The translations under genes and the position numbers were made by a program. A stretch of 41,700 nucleotides of DNA, taken from contig NZ_JABBVZ010000030.1 of the NCBI RefSeq assembly GCF_012933365.1, forward strand, positions 1-41,700, given 5' to 3'. Under the pieces are notes generated by a model. It was not told the DNA's origin. It worked only from the letters and a program-made list of their open reading frames with translations, and made no database searches. Origin of the DNA: Sulfobacillus harzensis (GTDB lineage: Bacteria; Bacillota; Sulfobacillia; Sulfobacillales; Sulfobacillaceae). Shown here piece after piece: positions 16,085 through 25,139 of this stretch. Positions within the stretch are counted from its first letter, which is position 1; every line of letters starts with the position of its first letter.

Positions 16085-19000
16085 TTAAAACGCCTCGATG
16101 AGAAAGGTTCTGATCTCATAAGGACGGATGTCGAACGAAATGGGGCCGCTATGGACGGACCCACTCGGCCGTTCCAACAAGTCGCATTCCTGCCACATCG
16201 TGCCCGTCTGCGACACGGCCAACTCGACTCGCCCGCGGCCACCCTGATATTCATGGCATCGAATCACCATCTTGTGGCCGTCTTCCGACCGTTTCACGGC
16301 GTCCACCATCACCGGATGTCCGGTAAACACAAAGTTCGGGGGCATTGACGCCTGATCGCCCTCGACAATGATCAGGGGATCATTGACGTCCCAGGCCGCC
16401 TGGACCGTGCCGCTCTGTTGCCAATCCCCGGGATGGGGGAAGAGCGCGTACACGAATTGATGCGCTCCCTGGTCGGCATCGGGGTCGGGGTAAAGGGCCG
16501 ACTTCAGCAGCGACAGGCGCATCACGTGATCTTTCACATCGTGGCCATATTTGCTGTCGTTCAATAAACTGACGCCATAGTCGTGCTCCGATAGGTCCAC
16601 CCATTGATGCGCAACCGATTCAAATCGGGCGGCGTCCCATGAAGTATTCGCGTGGGTCGGACGCTTAATATTGCCGAACTGGATGTCGTACGTAGCCTCC
16701 CGCGCTCGGATGCTCACCGGGAAGGCCACTTTCAGTAGTTGCTGCCGCTGGTGCCAGTCCACGTGCGTATGAAATTCGATCCGTCGATGGTGGGCGAAAA
16801 AGACGATGTCCTGGTCAATGGTCGACTTGCCAAACTGCCACGTGGCCCGATACACAGCGCGAAGGGGCCCTGCTTCCACTACCGTCCATGCCTTAAGCGC
16901 CGTGACATCGGTTCGCTTGTCTTGGTAGAAGGGATCGATATCCCAAGCATCAAAGCGAAGCGGCTTATCCTCGAAGACCTGCAACACGTTGGCGCACTCG
17001 CCCGCGGCAATAATCTCCCGTTGCGCCTCGCGATCATAGAGCCTCGTCATCTGCCCGTAGGCATTCCACTCCACCTCGTAAAAGGGCGTGGTCAGCCGCC
17101 GCTCACCGGCGTCAAAGGGACATGGTTCGGTCGTGCGACTATCGTCGGGAACCCGACGAATGCGGGTTGAGCCGAATGCCGGCACTTCCACCTCGACCAG
17201 TACGCCCTGCGCCGTGGACTGCGCGGGCAAGCGCCGACCATCATCCGCGGCATAGGCCTCCCCGGGCGCCAGCACTGGGAGCCTCACGGGACCGACCCGA
17301 GCCCAATTGGCGGCGTTATAGACCGTCAAGCCGTCATGGGACGCGGAGGCGAGACGGCTCGCCGATTGCTGACCGAGTGCTTCGGCCCTCTCCAGCGCGT
17401 CGCCTAATTCCGCCCGAGCATCCTCATACACCTCGGCGATCGAGGAGCCCGGCAAAATGTCATGAAATTGATTTCGCAACAAGACCTGCCAAATGGACTT
17501 GAGCGCGTCGCCGGGGTAGTGTGCCCAGGAGTGGTGAGCCATGGCTTCTTGAACTGCCATCCACTCCGCACGGCGTAGGGCCAGTTCCAGTTTCCGATTG
17601 AGGCGTTTGATGGCGCCTTGACTGGTAAAGGTCCCCCGATGATATTCCAGATACAGTTCATCGTCCCAAACCGCCGTCGCACGCTCGGCGGTTTCCAGGC
17701 GCTGGGCCAGATCCCGAAAATATTGGGTCGCAATACCGGACTTAACGCGAGGCATACCGGGCATGTCTTCCAGACGCCGTCGCATCTCAAGCATGTCCCG
17801 CGTAGGCCCGCCACCGCCATCGCCATGCCCAAATGACAGCAACAAGTCCTGGTTCAGGTCTTTGTCTTGATAGGCGTCCCAGATCCCCGTCACACTGGCC
17901 GCGGTGATGTCGCCGTTGTACGTAGACCGCACATCCAATGGGCGGGATGGGGTCGTGACGAAGTGGGCCATGACCTCACTGCCGTCGATGCCGCGCCACC
18001 GGAAGGTGTCGTGGGGCATGCGATTCGTCTGGTTCCAACTGAGCTTGGTGGTCATGAACGCCTTGATTCCGGACTTCGCGAGGATTTGCGGCAGGGCCCC
18101 GCTAAAGCCAAACGCATCCGGAAGCCACAAGATCTCCGACCGGCGCCCAAACTCTTCCGAAAAAAACTCCGTGCCCACCAGAATCTGGCGCACCAGCGAC
18201 TCGCCCGACGGCAGATTACAGTCGGCTTCAAGCCACATCGCGCCTTCCGGTTCCCAGCGCCCCTCGGCCACGCGCTGGACAATTTGCGCGTACAGTTCGG
18301 GATAGTCGTCCTTCAGGTATGCATAGAGTTGCGGTTGGGATTGAATGAATTGGTAATCGGGGTATCGCTCCATTAGGCGCAACACGGTAGAAAACGACCG
18401 CGCCGCCTTGGCGCGAGTGTGTCGGAGTCGCCACAGCCAGGCCACGTCGATGTGCGTATGGCCCACCGCATGGATCGTGACGGGGCTCGGCGCGCCTCGC
18501 AATGCTTGCAAGCGCTTGGACAGTTCCTCGCTCGCGCGAGACACCGATTGATAAAATTCCGGGCTTCCCGGCTCACTCCAATCGAGGTGAGATAAGGCCC
18601 CATCACAGGAAGCCAGCAACTGATGATGCCAGGGATTCCCGACAGACAGCACCTTAGCGCTTTCGAGGACGGCACGCGCTGAATAATAAAGATCATCGGC
18701 CGTTGAATCCAGCCAGCCCACCCTGGACTCTCGAACCACATGCTCCTGGTCTTTCGGGGGACCCCCACCCTCTAATCCGGTCCACAGCCACAGAGCCAGC
18801 CGCACCGTTTGGCCCCATCGATTCTGAGGAAAGAAGAGCTCTTGATGGTTGCTGTCGATGCCCTGATAGGGCTCGCCGTCGAGAAAGACAAGCCCTTCGA
18901 ACCCGGCGTTGTTGCCGCTCCCGGTCACGCCAAAATCAAATTTGCCCACCACCACCTCGCCGGGAGGCGGCTCGGGAATGGCGATATCCCGAACCAGCCA

Positions 19001-19201
19001 CACGTACCGGTCGCGGCCCGACCACCGATCGCCCACTCCCAGCGTCTCATGCACATCCGGACCCACCTGGGGCGGACGCCCCCCGAGGCTCCCGTCCGCA
19101 TCCCACACGGCTTGAAAAGGGCCCGTGGGCTTCATCCCTCGATACCGATAGGGTGCCAATTCCGCGATGCGCCGTTCCAGTTTTTCTAACGTTAACTCCA
19201 T
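16085..19201 (-). CDS. Alpha-mannosidase, glycoside hydrolase family 38
   Basis: A 1038-residue GH38 enzyme that removes alpha-mannosyl residues by a retaining, metal-dependent mechanism. After a beta-rich N-terminal domain (about 1-235), the catalytic domain starts at TIHAVGHTHIDVAWLWR. Expected metal ligands are H250, D252, D362 and H459 (SFGHGDGGGG). D362 in WLPDAFGFS is also the nucleophile. A helical bundle and large C-terminal beta domains (about 640-1035) follow. No signal peptide is seen, so it acts in the cytoplasm on imported oligosaccharides, matching the solute-binding lipoprotein gene directly upstream. The ATG is preceded by GAGGAGGAG. Length and motifs are those of the cytosolic bacterial and class II GH38 enzymes. 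Confidence 0.93.
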   Translation of the reverse strand: MELTLEKLERRIAELAPYRYRGMKPTGPFQAVWDADGSLGGRPPQVGPDVHETLGVGDRWSGRDRYVWLVRDIAIPEPPPGEVVVGKFDFGVTGSGNNAGFEGLVFLDGEPYQGIDSNHQELFFPQNRWGQTVRLALWLWTGLEGGGPPKDQEHVVRESRVGWLDSTADDLYYSARAVLESAKVLSVGNPWHHQLLASCDGALSHLDWSEPGSPEFYQSVSRASEELSKRLQALRGAPSPVTIHAVGHTHIDVAWLWRLRHTRAKAARSFSTVLRLMERYPDYQFIQSQPQLYAYLKDDYPELYAQIVQRVAEGRWEPEGAMWLEADCNLPSGESLVRQILVGTEFFSEEFGRRSEILWLPDAFGFSGALPQILAKSGIKAFMTTKLSWNQTNRMPHDTFRWRGIDGSEVMAHFVTTPSRPLDVRSTYNGDITAASVTGIWDAYQDKDLNQDLLLSFGHGDGGGGPTRDMLEMRRRLEDMPGMPRVKSGIATQYFRDLAQRLETAERATAVWDDELYLEYHRGTFTSQGAIKRLNRKLELALRRAEWMAVQEAMAHHSWAHYPGDALKSIWQVLLRNQFHDILPGSSIAEVYEDARAELGDALERAEALGQQSASRLASASHDGLTVYNAANWARVGPVRLPVLAPGEAYAADDGRRLPAQSTAQGVLVEVEVPAFGSTRIRRVPDDSRTTEPCPFDAGERRLTTPFYEVEWNAYGQMTRLYDREAQREIIAAGECANVLQVFEDKPLRFDAWDIDPFYQDKRTDVTALKAWTVVEAGPLRAVYRATWQFGKSTIDQDIVFFAHHRRIEFHTHVDWHQRQQLLKVAFPVSIRAREATYDIQFGNIKRPTHANTSWDAARFESVAHQWVDLSEHDYGVSLLNDSKYGHDVKDHVMRLSLLKSALYPDPDADQGAHQFVYALFPHPGDWQQSGTVQAAWDVNDPLIIVEGDQASMPPNFVFTGHPVMVDAVKRSEDGHKMVIRCHEYQGGRGRVELAVSQTGTMWQECDLLERPSGSVHSGPISFDIRPYEIRTFLIEAF

Positions 19202-19251
19202 GGGCTCCTCCTCGATGGTCTATGCGTGCTGTTCTGCCCCATACAACGTGA

Positions 19252-20973
19252 CTATTTGAAACTCAATCGATTCGCGGGCACATACTGCTGAATGGTGTTC
19301 CAGTTCTGCCGAAAGCCCTTCAGTTGGTTGGAGACAATCTCCAAGTCGTCCTTGTTGGGCATCCAGAGCACCGGCAATTGCTGGCTCGTGTACACCTCAT
19401 AGGCATCGAACCGCGACTTCAACTGGGCCGAGGTGCCCCCGAGATAGGTGTCGGCAATGAGTCGATTCATGGTCGGGCTATGGTACGCCCCCAGGTTGTA
19501 CCCGGAATTGGTGGCAAAGAGCCCCCCGCCCGACGGATAGTAATCCGGGCCGTAGCCCCAACCGAGGCCGCCCGCCAACGCCCACTGATTCGAGTCCGAC
19601 GGGGTGCCAATGATAGTGCTCAGGTTTTGCGGGGCCTTGGGTGAGAGGGTGACTTGAATGCCTTCTTTGGCCCAGCTTTGTTGGAGCACTTGGGCAATCC
19701 GTTGGAACGAGACGGACCCGGACGCATACAACATCGGCATCGTGAGTTTCTGACCGTTCTTTTCCATTACGCCCTTCACCAGGTGCCAGCCGTGGGCCTC
19801 AAGAAGCTTCCGACCTTTGGCGGGATTATAGGGGTCAGGGTTTTTGAGTGTGGGGTCGTAGTATGGGTTCGACGGTTCCTTGGAAACGGGGCCATAGTTC
19901 TGGACACCCAGACCATGATACATGCTTTGAATGTACGAGGCTTGGTCGATGCCCATTTGCAAAGCTTGGCGGATATACAGATGGTTCAGCAACGGACCAA
20001 CCGATGCGGCATTGGACCGGAAGTTGATGGCGATATCGCTATACCCGAGGAATGTCTCGTGCACCACGTGATATCCCTTAATGTCGCTTGCCGATTGATA
20101 CAACGAGAATGGCAATGAAGCGTAAGCCACTTCGCCGCTCTTCAACTGGCCAAGAAGGGCAGACGCCGACGGCTCATATTCGTAGGTGACCTTCTTGACT
20201 TTCGGTTTGGAGCCGTCGTATTGGGGATTGGCGACATACGTCCAATGTTGGTTGTGTACCGCTTGGGCTACACGATACGGTCCATCCACCACTTGGTAGA
20301 CGGGGTTTGAAGGACTGTCGCTGATGCTCTGAATCCAGTGAAGTTCTTGGTCAACATTGCTGTATCGATCCCAAGTCTTTTTTGGAATGGGCACCAATTG
20401 ACTCAACCCGTTATGTTCAAACCAGATGGGATTGACCGACTTGGTAGTGGTAATCACTACCGTGTGCGCACCTTCTGCCGTCACGCTTTTCCAGTCCGTT
20501 GGGACCCCACCCGTACCGGTAAAGCAGTAGGTCAGTGGCGACGACTTTTGTGCGGCCGCCAACACCAAGTCCGCATCATAAGCGACATCGGATGCCGTCA
20601 CCGGCTGGCCGTTGGACCAATGCCATTTGGAATTCAGGTGAATCGTGAAGACGGTGTCATTTTGGCTCACCTGAATGCCCGAGGCAATTGACCGCGAGAG
20701 GTTAATGTTGTCGTGGCGATTCACCCATAAGAGCGGCATATAGGACTCGGGCCCGTTAATGCCCCCGCCCCCAACCACATTGCCGCAGGCGGTGGCCGAC
20801 TGGATAGGTGGCCACCAGTTCATGTTTTGCCCGGTGGCGAGGCCGATGGTAAGAGCCGATGGCGTGGGGGGTGATTGAGCGACGGTGGTGCTGCTGCCAC
20901 AGCCGGCCAGAACTGCACCCAGACTCACCATCCCGGCCACGACCGCCGTCATTCGAAGCCGCAGGCTTTTCAT
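19252..20973 (-). CDS. ABC transporter solute-binding lipoprotein, oligopeptide/nickel (SBP_bac_5) family
   Basis: A 573-residue extracytoplasmic receptor. The signal peptide ends in lipobox VLAGC with Cys25. The mature protein shows family features: the DTVFTIHLNSKWHWSNGQPVTASDV segment, DQASYIQSMYHGLG and NPYYDPTLKNPDPYNPAKGRKLLEAHGW. The family binds peptides but also oligosaccharides such as mannobiose and cellobiose. The downstream alpha-mannosidase and divergent sugar-type regulator suggest a sugar ligand. It is unusual that no cognate permease or ATPase genes follow it, so it must use a transporter encoded elsewhere. It is the first gene of the operon. The AT-rich region upstream holds the promoters and possible operators. 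Confidence 0.9.
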   Translation of the reverse strand: MKSLRLRMTAVVAGMVSLGAVLAGCGSSTTVAQSPPTPSALTIGLATGQNMNWWPPIQSATACGNVVGGGGINGPESYMPLLWVNRHDNINLSRSIASGIQVSQNDTVFTIHLNSKWHWSNGQPVTASDVAYDADLVLAAAQKSSPLTYCFTGTGGVPTDWKSVTAEGAHTVVITTTKSVNPIWFEHNGLSQLVPIPKKTWDRYSNVDQELHWIQSISDSPSNPVYQVVDGPYRVAQAVHNQHWTYVANPQYDGSKPKVKKVTYEYEPSASALLGQLKSGEVAYASLPFSLYQSASDIKGYHVVHETFLGYSDIAINFRSNAASVGPLLNHLYIRQALQMGIDQASYIQSMYHGLGVQNYGPVSKEPSNPYYDPTLKNPDPYNPAKGRKLLEAHGWHLVKGVMEKNGQKLTMPMLYASGSVSFQRIAQVLQQSWAKEGIQVTLSPKAPQNLSTIIGTPSDSNQWALAGGLGWGYGPDYYPSGGGLFATNSGYNLGAYHSPTMNRLIADTYLGGTSAQLKSRFDAYEVYTSQQLPVLWMPNKDDLEIVSNQLKGFRQNWNTIQQYVPANRLSFK

Positions 20974-21122
20974 CTAACTTCCTCCTCGTTTGGCTGACAA
21001 TGCAATAGACATATCAATAGTCTCATTACTTCATGTCTTTTCACTAATGTCAACCTATTATTGATTTTTGTTTTACTCTGAGCTATATTTTTTATTGTCT
21101 TATTGCATTATCTAAGGAGGCG
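20974..21122. promoter_or_regulatory. Divergent promoter region between binding-protein gene and regulator
   Basis: A markedly AT-rich 149-bp region. On the plus strand TTGATT (21061-21066) and TATATT (21084-21089), 17 bases apart, would drive the regulator. On the minus strand TTGACA (21048-21053) is a good -35 for the binding-protein gene, but its -10 is unclear. Similar half-sites occur at both edges: TGCAATAGAC at 21001-21010 and its near-inverse GTCTTATTGCA at 21097-21107, with a further CAATAGTCT at 21015-21023. They are candidate operators for the regulator encoded at 21123. Confidence 0.55.
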
Positions 21123-22229
21123 ATGGTGGCGAAGCAGCGCATGTATCGGACAATTTATGAGGACATGAAAAAATACATCATCCAAGGCGCATGGCCCAAA
21201 GGAAGTCAAGTCCCGCCAGAACATGTGCTGATGGCAAAATATCACGTAAGCCGGGTGACAACGTCCCATGCCCTCAAGTTGCTAACGGACGAAGGGCTCA
21301 TCACCCGTCACCCCGGGACGGGCTCGTTTGTGGCGGGAGCGGCCCCTGAATCGTCCGAAAAAAGCATCGCCCTAGCCGACCCGGTGTCCATACCGGCAGT
21401 GGGATTTGTGCTACCGTCACTCGATCAAAGTTTCGGACCGCCAATGCTGAGCCCACTCGAATCCACGTTGCAAGAACAGGGACTGACGCTCGCTTTGGCC
21501 TGTTCCCATGGGAGTCAGGAACAAGAGGAAGAGGCCATCAGCCGGCTTTGGGCACTCGGGGTGAAGGGCATCATTGTACTCCCGGTCAACGGCCAATTTT
21601 ATAATCGTGAGATATTGCGCCTCCATCTGGCGCAATTCCCCTTGGTCCTGGTGGATAAGTCGTTACCCGGTGTGGCCGTGCCCTGCGTCTCCACGGATAA
21701 TCGCCTCGCAGCGGCAGAACTAACACGCCACCTCTTAGAACTGGGCCACAAAAAGATTGTTTTCTATTCGCCGGACCCGTTTCAGACGTCCACCCTTCGC
21801 GACCGGTTTTTAGGGTATCAGGATGCGCTTGAAGCCTACCACATTGCTGAGGTTAGTCTTTTCCAGCCAATACAGGGGTCCAGCAAAGCTGAAGCCGTCC
21901 AACGGGTGACAGAATATCTTCAAGACCACCCAGACGTTACCGGCGTCTTTGCCGCCGATGACGAACTGGCAGACCATTGGGTCGCTGCATTACAAGCACT
22001 CGGAAAGCAGCTCGGAAAGGATGTCTCTTTGGTCACCTTTGATGCTTATCTGACCGACAACACGCCGACATTGACCACCATGGTGCAAGATCAAGCCCGT
22101 ATTATCCAAGAGGCGTTTAAGATATTGGCCTCTCAGTGGGATGATACTAGTGAATCAATCACTTCCGTATCGGTGCCGGCGACCTTATCGGTTGGAGGGT
22201 CCACGGGGACAAACCGGAATGAATACTAG
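21123..22229 (+). CDS. GntR/LacI hybrid transcriptional regulator (AraR-like)
   Basis: A 368-residue regulator. Residues 1-70 are a GntR-type winged helix (MYRTIYEDMKKYIIQG ... VSRVTTSHALKLLTDEGLITRHPGTGSFV). Residues about 88-365 are a LacI/periplasmic-binding-like sugar-sensing domain, with AVGFVLPSLDQSF, GVKGIIVLPVNGQ, CVSTDNRLAAAELTRHLLELGHKKI and TGVFAADDELA as signature stretches. AraR of Bacillus has this architecture. The ATG follows AAGGAGG by two bases. Divergent orientation to the binding-protein/mannosidase operon suggests it represses that operon and is relieved by a sugar. It probably controls itself as well. Confidence 0.92.
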   Translation: MVAKQRMYRTIYEDMKKYIIQGAWPKGSQVPPEHVLMAKYHVSRVTTSHALKLLTDEGLITRHPGTGSFVAGAAPESSEKSIALADPVSIPAVGFVLPSLDQSFGPPMLSPLESTLQEQGLTLALACSHGSQEQEEEAISRLWALGVKGIIVLPVNGQFYNREILRLHLAQFPLVLVDKSLPGVAVPCVSTDNRLAAAELTRHLLELGHKKIVFYSPDPFQTSTLRDRFLGYQDALEAYHIAEVSLFQPIQGSSKAEAVQRVTEYLQDHPDVTGVFAADDELADHWVAALQALGKQLGKDVSLVTFDAYLTDNTPTLTTMVQDQARIIQEAFKILASQWDDTSESITSVSVPATLSVGGSTGTNRNEY

Positions 22230-22490
22230 CTTTCCAGGTCCCAGTAAGGCACCCTTTCGCCGGACCAGAAAGCGCATACCCCAATGGATTGCCAATCAGA
22301 CGCCTCCGTAAACTGAACGACTCTTTGTTTAAAAAACTTGCACGGGACGCTACTCGCTGAAAGGTGGGCACCCCACGATGTTTTTCGGGAATCGACAACC
22401 GCCGTTATGCAAAGCGCTACGACTTGGAATGAACGATAGAAGAAAACCCACGGCGTTCAGATACGGAACCCGAACATCCAAGGAGAGAGG

Positions 22491-22634
22491 ATGCCTCTAA
22501 ACGGGAGTCTCGGTCACCAAAATGCGAATTCGAATTCGGGCAAGCAGGAAAACAACACCCCTTCGCGCTATTTTCTTCGCCCCTGTCAAACAGTTGCCCG
22601 GGATACCCCGGGCACTTTTTATGACCCCAAATAA
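22491..22634 (+). CDS. Possible small ORF, unknown
   Basis: A 47-residue frame with a good ribosome binding site (AAGGAG, five bases before the ATG). It is rich in Asn, Ser and Gly at its N-terminus and has no transmembrane or signal pattern. The terminator hairpin lies inside its last third, so full translation would need transcription past the hairpin. Chance occurrence is more likely than a real gene. Confidence 0.15.
   Translation: MPLNGSLGHQNANSNSGKQENNTPSRYFLRPCQTVARDTPGTFYDPK
22595..22620 (+). terminator. Intrinsic terminator, plus strand
   Basis: A perfect 8-bp GC-rich stem TGCCCGGG (22595-22602) and CCCGGGCA (22607-22614), with a four-base loop, is followed by CTTTTT. It would end transcripts of the GntR/LacI-type regulator gene, 365 bases after its stop. 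On the opposite strand no U-run follows, so it does not clearly serve the oxidoreductase operon. Confidence 0.8.
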
Positions 22635-22736
22635 GAACCCGTGATTCTAGACGATCAAGTTCTCCATAGCCCATGCCCTATCAATTCGCTATTCTGTGCA
22701 ACGACCGCCCTCCTGACTAAGGTACCTCCGAACACA

Positions 22737-24317
22737 TCACTGCCTCCCCTTCAGAATCTCCTTGGCCGCCAGGTAACCCGATGTCGCATTCAATCCCCCA
22801 CCCGGCCAAGTGAACGCACCGGCCATCCACAGGCCAGCCACGGGCGTGCGGTACCGCGACCATCCCGGCACAGGTCGAAAGAGATAAAACTGGTCGAGAT
22901 GATGGCTGCCAGATACGCTATCCCCACCAACCAAGTTGGCGTTATCGCGTTCCAAGTCGATCGGTGAGAGCACCGCACGCGAAACCACCCGATCACGAAG
23001 ACCGGGAGCATAGAGTTCGATCTTCTCCATGACGCGATCAGCGTACTCTTCCTTAAAGCCGTCCCAACCTCTCGTGATGTCAATTTTACGCGCCGCATCG
23101 TCGCGGGGATTCCCTGGTACCGAGCGTACCTGCACCCAGAGCGTGTGGTAACCCTTTGGAGCCCGAGACGAATCCCAGACCGACTGCTGTCCAATAACTA
23201 ACATTGGACTTCTTGGCAATAGTCCCATACGAGACTCGTAATCGGCCTCAGCTACATCATCCACATACGGGGCGACGTGCACATAAAGGGAACGACCCAT
23301 GGTGGGCGAACGCCATGGAACCGGACCGTCGAGTGCCAAGTGAACCATCATCGTACCCGGGCCATATCGAAAACGCCTGATGCGTTGGTAAAAGGTGGAG
23401 GGCACCGCGTCTTCCCGAACCAGGCGACCGAATAACACCGCCGGCGTGACATTGGCTAGCACAGCACGCCGGGCGCTCAATTCCTGACCGTCGGTGGTCT
23501 GCACTCCGACGGCTCGGCCTCCACGCACAACGACCTGCTCCACGGTCCGGCCCAACAACAACTTGCCTCCATGCCGCTCGAAAACGGAAACCAAAGCGTC
23601 AACCAATCGTCCGATGCCCCCATGAGTAATCGCCATGCCGTTGGCGAAGTCCACCATGGACTCTAAGAACGGAAAGGTTGCCCCGCCGCTGGCATCAGGG
23701 TTAAAGTCGAGATGGTATCCCCAAGGAATCAGAAGGGCCTTCATTTCCGGAGATGTAAACCGGCTATCCACAAACTCGCGAGGAGACTGGAGTAATAATG
23801 CGCCAAGTTCTTGGGCTCGCGCCCACCCCAGACGCCTACCCAACCGAAACAAGGTTTTTCCAAAGGCCCACGACGGAATCGGCATTTGCAATAGGGGAAA
23901 AAGGTACGGGGATGCCTCCTGGAATTCTCGAATGAGGTCATGCCATGCGCTAACATCGGCGCTGGAAAAAGCCCGAATGGCCTCGTCCGTGGCCTCAGCG
24001 TTCGTATAAATAGGAAGGGCTCGCCCGTCCGGAAACACATTGCCGTACGGTTGGTCCGCGACATCGGTCTGAAAGCCTGCCGCCCGAATCTCGTCCCCGA
24101 ACTCCCGATACAGGGCGGATCCCAAAAAGAGACCCACGTTGCTTGCATAGAAATCGTGGATGAAGCCCGGCCTCGTTAAAGCGCCGGATTTAGCAGCACC
24201 ACCGGCCGTATCTCGGGATTCGACGATGATTACCTTGAGCCCTGCGCGCGCAAGCACGATTCCAGCCGCCAGTCCATTGTGGCCCGCCCCAACGATGACA
24301 ATATCGGCGTCATGCAT
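22737..24317 (-). CDS. CrtI/phytoene-desaturase-like FAD-dependent oxidoreductase
   Basis: A 526-residue flavoprotein of the amine oxidase/phytoene desaturase superfamily (PYROXD2-like). The dinucleotide fold opens with ADIVIVGAGHNGLAAGIVLARAGLKVIIVESRD (GxGxxG at 10-15, acidic E33 at the end of strand 2). The C-terminal FAD motif is GLWMAGAFTWPGGGLNATSGYLAAKEI. No carotenoid genes are nearby, so a carotenoid role is unlikely. As last gene of a catabolic operon it may desaturate or oxidise a pathway intermediate. A longer frame exists upstream, but the ATG at 24317 fits the family, has GGAGG nine bases upstream, and overlaps the end of the TIM-barrel gene by 8 bp. Confidence 0.85.
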   Translation of the reverse strand: MHDADIVIVGAGHNGLAAGIVLARAGLKVIIVESRDTAGGAAKSGALTRPGFIHDFYASNVGLFLGSALYREFGDEIRAAGFQTDVADQPYGNVFPDGRALPIYTNAEATDEAIRAFSSADVSAWHDLIREFQEASPYLFPLLQMPIPSWAFGKTLFRLGRRLGWARAQELGALLLQSPREFVDSRFTSPEMKALLIPWGYHLDFNPDASGGATFPFLESMVDFANGMAITHGGIGRLVDALVSVFERHGGKLLLGRTVEQVVVRGGRAVGVQTTDGQELSARRAVLANVTPAVLFGRLVREDAVPSTFYQRIRRFRYGPGTMMVHLALDGPVPWRSPTMGRSLYVHVAPYVDDVAEADYESRMGLLPRSPMLVIGQQSVWDSSRAPKGYHTLWVQVRSVPGNPRDDAARKIDITRGWDGFKEEYADRVMEKIELYAPGLRDRVVSRAVLSPIDLERDNANLVGGDSVSGSHHLDQFYLFRPVPGWSRYRTPVAGLWMAGAFTWPGGGLNATSGYLAAKEILKGRQ

Positions 24318-25119
24318 GAGGCGCGGCCTCCGTCCACCATTGAACGGCTTCCGACACGATGGTTTCGTATTTCTCTGGGTTCCCCCAAATCTCATCGGAG
24401 AAGATTTCGAGGTCATAAAAGCCTGAATATCCCGCTTCTTCCACGGTAGCGATGAGTCGGGCGAGCGGGGCCACCCCTCGGCCCGGCACGGTTCGGTCCG
24501 TGAAGCTCCGCGTTGGATTTCGCCAGTCTGCGAGCTGAACCGAGGCAATCCGAGCCCCTGCTCGGCGAATCGCCAGCGCGAGGCTCGGGTCCCACCAGCA
24601 GTTATAGAGGTCTAACATGAGTCGAATAGAGGGATGGTCCAACTCGTCAAGAATATCGAGCGCCTTGTCCACCGTGGAGATAATGGTCCACTGTGTCATG
24701 TCCATGGGATGCAGTGCTTCCAACGCTAAGGTAATCCCAAGTTCGGACGCGCCACTGGCTAACCGCTGCAACCCTTCTTTCAGTTGCCCTTCGGCGCTTT
24801 CCATATCCGTCGACTGCAACGGACCAGAGATGATCAAAACGGTTGGCGCCCCCAATTCAGCGGCTTCATCGAGGGCTCGCTTGCCGTCGTCGATTGCCTT
24901 ATCCAGTCCGAGAGTAAACTGCCCCGAAAAACAGAGGTTCGTGACCTGAAGTCCCTCGTTCGCTAGCGCCTTCCGATAGGAGGGCAGGTCAACGCCAGCT
25001 AACTTCTGCCGCCAGATGCCGATGCCCGAGACTCCGAGTGCCTTGTAGTGCCGAAGATCATCCCATGCCGACCAACGTTGAGTGGTAATCGCGCTCACCG
25101 CAAACCGCCGTGGATCCAT
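24310..25119 (-). CDS. Sugar phosphate isomerase/epimerase-like TIM-barrel protein
   Basis: About 269 residues of the xylose-isomerase-like TIM-barrel (AP endonuclease 2) superfamily. Metal-ligand-type segments are visible: LALEALHPMD (Glu), LMLDLYNCWW (Asp), IASVQLADWRN and the C-terminal GFYDLEIFSDE (Glu). Members include isomerases, epimerases, myo-inosose dehydratases and 3-dehydroshikimate dehydratases. The last is of interest because it forms protocatechuate, but no specific activity can be assigned. The ATG at 25119 is chosen because of GAGGCGG/GGTGG upstream. A GTG at 25128 is an alternative. It overlaps the CrtI-like gene. Confidence 0.83.
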   Translation of the reverse strand: MDPRRFAVSAITTQRWSAWDDLRHYKALGVSGIGIWRQKLAGVDLPSYRKALANEGLQVTNLCFSGQFTLGLDKAIDDGKRALDEAAELGAPTVLIISGPLQSTDMESAEGQLKEGLQRLASGASELGITLALEALHPMDMTQWTIISTVDKALDILDELDHPSIRLMLDLYNCWWDPSLALAIRRAGARIASVQLADWRNPTRSFTDRTVPGRGVAPLARLIATVEEAGYSGFYDLEIFSDEIWGNPEKYETIVSEAVQWWTEAAPHA

Positions 25120-25139
25120 GCCTTCCACCGCCTCTTAAT

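Larger units (their letters stand above)
22230..22736. other. 507-bp intergenic region between regulator and oxidoreductase operon ends
   Basis: This is a region of convergent gene ends. It contains a weak GTGGG/CCCAC hairpin at 22364-22376 followed by GATGTTTTT, a 14-bp palindrome CGAATTCGAATTCG at 22525-22538, and a strong terminator at 22595-22620. A 47-codon frame (22491-22634, plus) starts five bases after AAGGAG but runs through the terminator and resembles nothing known. No other gene candidate is convincing. Confidence 0.5.

Noticed and set aside
22737-24317. Carotenoid biosynthesis gene
   Set aside because: No phytoene synthase or other carotenoid gene is nearby, and the gene is overlapped by and co-oriented with catabolic genes.
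24318-24548. N-terminal extension of the CrtI-like frame
   Set aside because: It would overlap the TIM-barrel gene by about 240 bp and precedes the Rossmann fold with unrelated sequence.
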